From assembly GCF_963422335.1 (NCBI RefSeq), contig NZ_OY729424.1:3968001-4032000 (forward strand): a stretch of 64,000 nt of DNA. The letters are read 5' to 3'. The translations under genes were made by a program, and so were the position numbers. The notes under the pieces were generated by a model, which was given only the letters and a program-made list of their open reading frames with translations, was not told where the DNA came from and made no database searches. This DNA is from an uncultured Roseateles sp. (lineage in GTDB: Bacteria > Pseudomonadota > Gammaproteobacteria > Burkholderiales > Burkholderiaceae_C). How positions within the stretch are numbered: the stretch's first letter is position 1; every line of letters begins with the position of its first letter. This document shows positions 63,043 through 64,000 of this stretch, piece after piece.

Positions 63043-64000
63043 ACACCCCGTCCTCCGACAACTACAGTGCCGTCTTTGCCGCCGTCGCCGCCATGGAGGC
63101 CGACGCCGCCGCCTTCAGTGACGAGATCAAGGTGCTGGTGTTGCGCCAGATCACTGTCGAAGGCATCGAGACCTTGCTCAAGCATCACCTGTACCCACAG
63201 CGTCTGCGGCCGGTGGTCGAGTTCGGCGGCTACGGCACGATGGCGCAGGACGTGCTTGCGCCCGACGGACCGCTGGACCGCCTGAAGCCCGACCTGATCG
63301 TGCTGGCGCTGTCTCTCGACGAGCTTGATCCGAACTACGGCTCGCCCGGCTGGACCCAGGAGGCCGCCCGCGCTGAACTGGCCGGTCTGTTCGAACTGCT
63401 GGCCAGCCGGACCACGGCCACCATCGCGGTCCACAACTTCATCGCGCCGCTGTGGCCTGAGCAGGGGCTGGTGGTCGATCCCCGCGGCCGTGACCTGGCG
63501 TCGCAAGTGGACGAGCTGAACCGCTTCGTGGCCGAGACCGTTCGCACCCATGCGCCGCGCTTCGTGCTGATGGACTGGCAGCGCACGCTGCAGCGGCTGG
63601 GTGCCGAGGCAGCGCTCGATGAGCGTGGCCGCTATCTGTGGCGAGCGCCATTTCGCCGCCCGTTCCTTGACGCTTGGGCACAGCAGCTCGCACGCGTGGC
63701 GCGTGCGCTGAAGGGACGAACCAAGAAGGTGCTGGTGCTCGACTGTGACAACACGCTGTGGGGTGGGGTGGTGGGCGAAGATGGCATGGAAGGCATCCGT
63801 CTCGACGGTCACCAGCATCCCGGCCGTGCCTTTGTCGATTTTCAAACCAGCGTGCTGCACTTGGCCGAACGTGGTGTGCTGATCACGCTGTGCAGCAAGA
63901 ACAACGAAGCCGATGTGTTCGAGGTGCTGGACAATCATCCCTGGTGCCGCATCAAGCGCACGCACCTGGCCGGCTGGCGCATCAACTGGCGCGACAAGGC
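63039..64000 (+). CDS. FkbH-like HAD-IIIC family protein, 5' part
   Basis: The frame is open from ATG 63039 to the window end (320 codons). Residues about 30-200 resemble the N-terminal SGNH-like region of FkbH proteins. The HAD domain starts with VLVLDCDNTLWGG (nucleophile D235, acid D237), the subclass IIIC signature, and LCSKNNEADVFEVL holds the motif II region. FkbH enzymes dephosphorylate 1,3-bisphosphoglycerate and load glyceryl onto an acyl carrier protein. With the ACP at 57375, a glyceryl-S-ACP route is suggested. The 3' part is beyond the window. Confidence 0.9.
   Translation, partial: MNTPSSDNYSAVFAAVAAMEADAAAFSDEIKVLVLRQITVEGIETLLKHHLYPQRLRPVVEFGGYGTMAQDVLAPDGPLDRLKPDLIVLALSLDELDPNYGSPGWTQEAARAELAGLFELLASRTTATIAVHNFIAPLWPEQGLVVDPRGRDLASQVDELNRFVAETVRTHAPRFVLMDWQRTLQRLGAEAALDERGRYLWRAPFRRPFLDAWAQQLARVARALKGRTKKVLVLDCDNTLWGGVVGEDGMEGIRLDGHQHPGRAFVDFQTSVLHLAERGVLITLCSKNNEADVFEVLDNHPWCRIKRTHLAGWRINWRDK

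Overview
This 64 kb window is a dense, high-GC, almost entirely protein-coding stretch from a betaproteobacterium, most likely a Burkholderiales member of the Rubrivivax/Leptothrix/Roseateles/Aquincola type (inferred from gene content and codon use; no rRNA or other marker gene is present). It is an exosortase A (XrtA/EpsH) exopolysaccharide and PEP-CTERM protein-sorting locus. No tRNA, rRNA, CRISPR array, insertion sequence or phage gene was seen.

Layout. (1) 1-6515 (+): the 3' end of the XrtA-type priming sugar transferase, then the regulatory trio prsK (histidine kinase), prsR (sigma-54 activator) and prsT (TPR lipoprotein). (2) 6667-8833 (+): a FeeM-like N-acyltransferase fused to a PilZ domain, and a secreted trypsin-like protease. 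(3) 9179-12253 (+): a four-gene operon encoding a Tat-exported cysteine-rich protein of unknown function, a PqqD-like protein, an HprK-related kinase and a nucleotidyltransferase. (4) 12250-15521 (-): low-molecular-weight tyrosine phosphatase, a PEP-CTERM protein, and a VAO-type FAD oxidase. (5) 15730-40711 (+): the main EPS operon: export lipoprotein, chain-length protein, tyrosine autokinase, outer-membrane barrel, ATPase, deacetylase, FemAB protein, exosortase A, two nucleotide-sugar dehydrogenases, four glycosyltransferases, two amidotransferases, a transglutaminase-like protein, an O-antigen-ligase/polymerase-like protein, a methyltransferase and a second deacetylase. (6) 40687-57626, mixed strands: a Cys-less asparagine-synthase homologue, a PL14-like lyase, an aminotransferase homologue, several GNAT/FemAB proteins, a beta-helix protein, a flippase, an esterase, an acyltransferase, two XrtA-type hydrolases and an acyl carrier protein. 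(7) 57992-64000 (+): AMP-ligase, PLP decarboxylase, GT2, methyltransferase, VOC protein and the start of an FkbH-like protein.

How it works together. Regions 1, 4 and 5 form the recognised XrtA system: PrsK/PrsR with sigma-54 controls PEP-CTERM protein genes, XrtA processes the PEP-CTERM tail, and the EPS operon makes and exports a uronic-acid-containing polysaccharide. Regions 6 and 7 look like a tailoring module in which acyl or aminoacyl groups are activated on a dedicated carrier protein and transferred by GNAT-type enzymes (inference).

The most interesting observation is regulatory. A 17-bp box, TGTCGG-N5-TTTACA, lies about 90 bp upstream of a sigma-54 -24/-12 element in front of the PEP-CTERM gene (13790-13907, minus strand). 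The same box at nearly the same spacing precedes a sigma-54 element in front of the Tat-protein/PqqD/HprK/nucleotidyltransferase operon (8913-9034, plus strand). This places that poorly understood operon in the probable PrsR regulon and suggests it is a co-expressed partner system of PEP-CTERM sorting.
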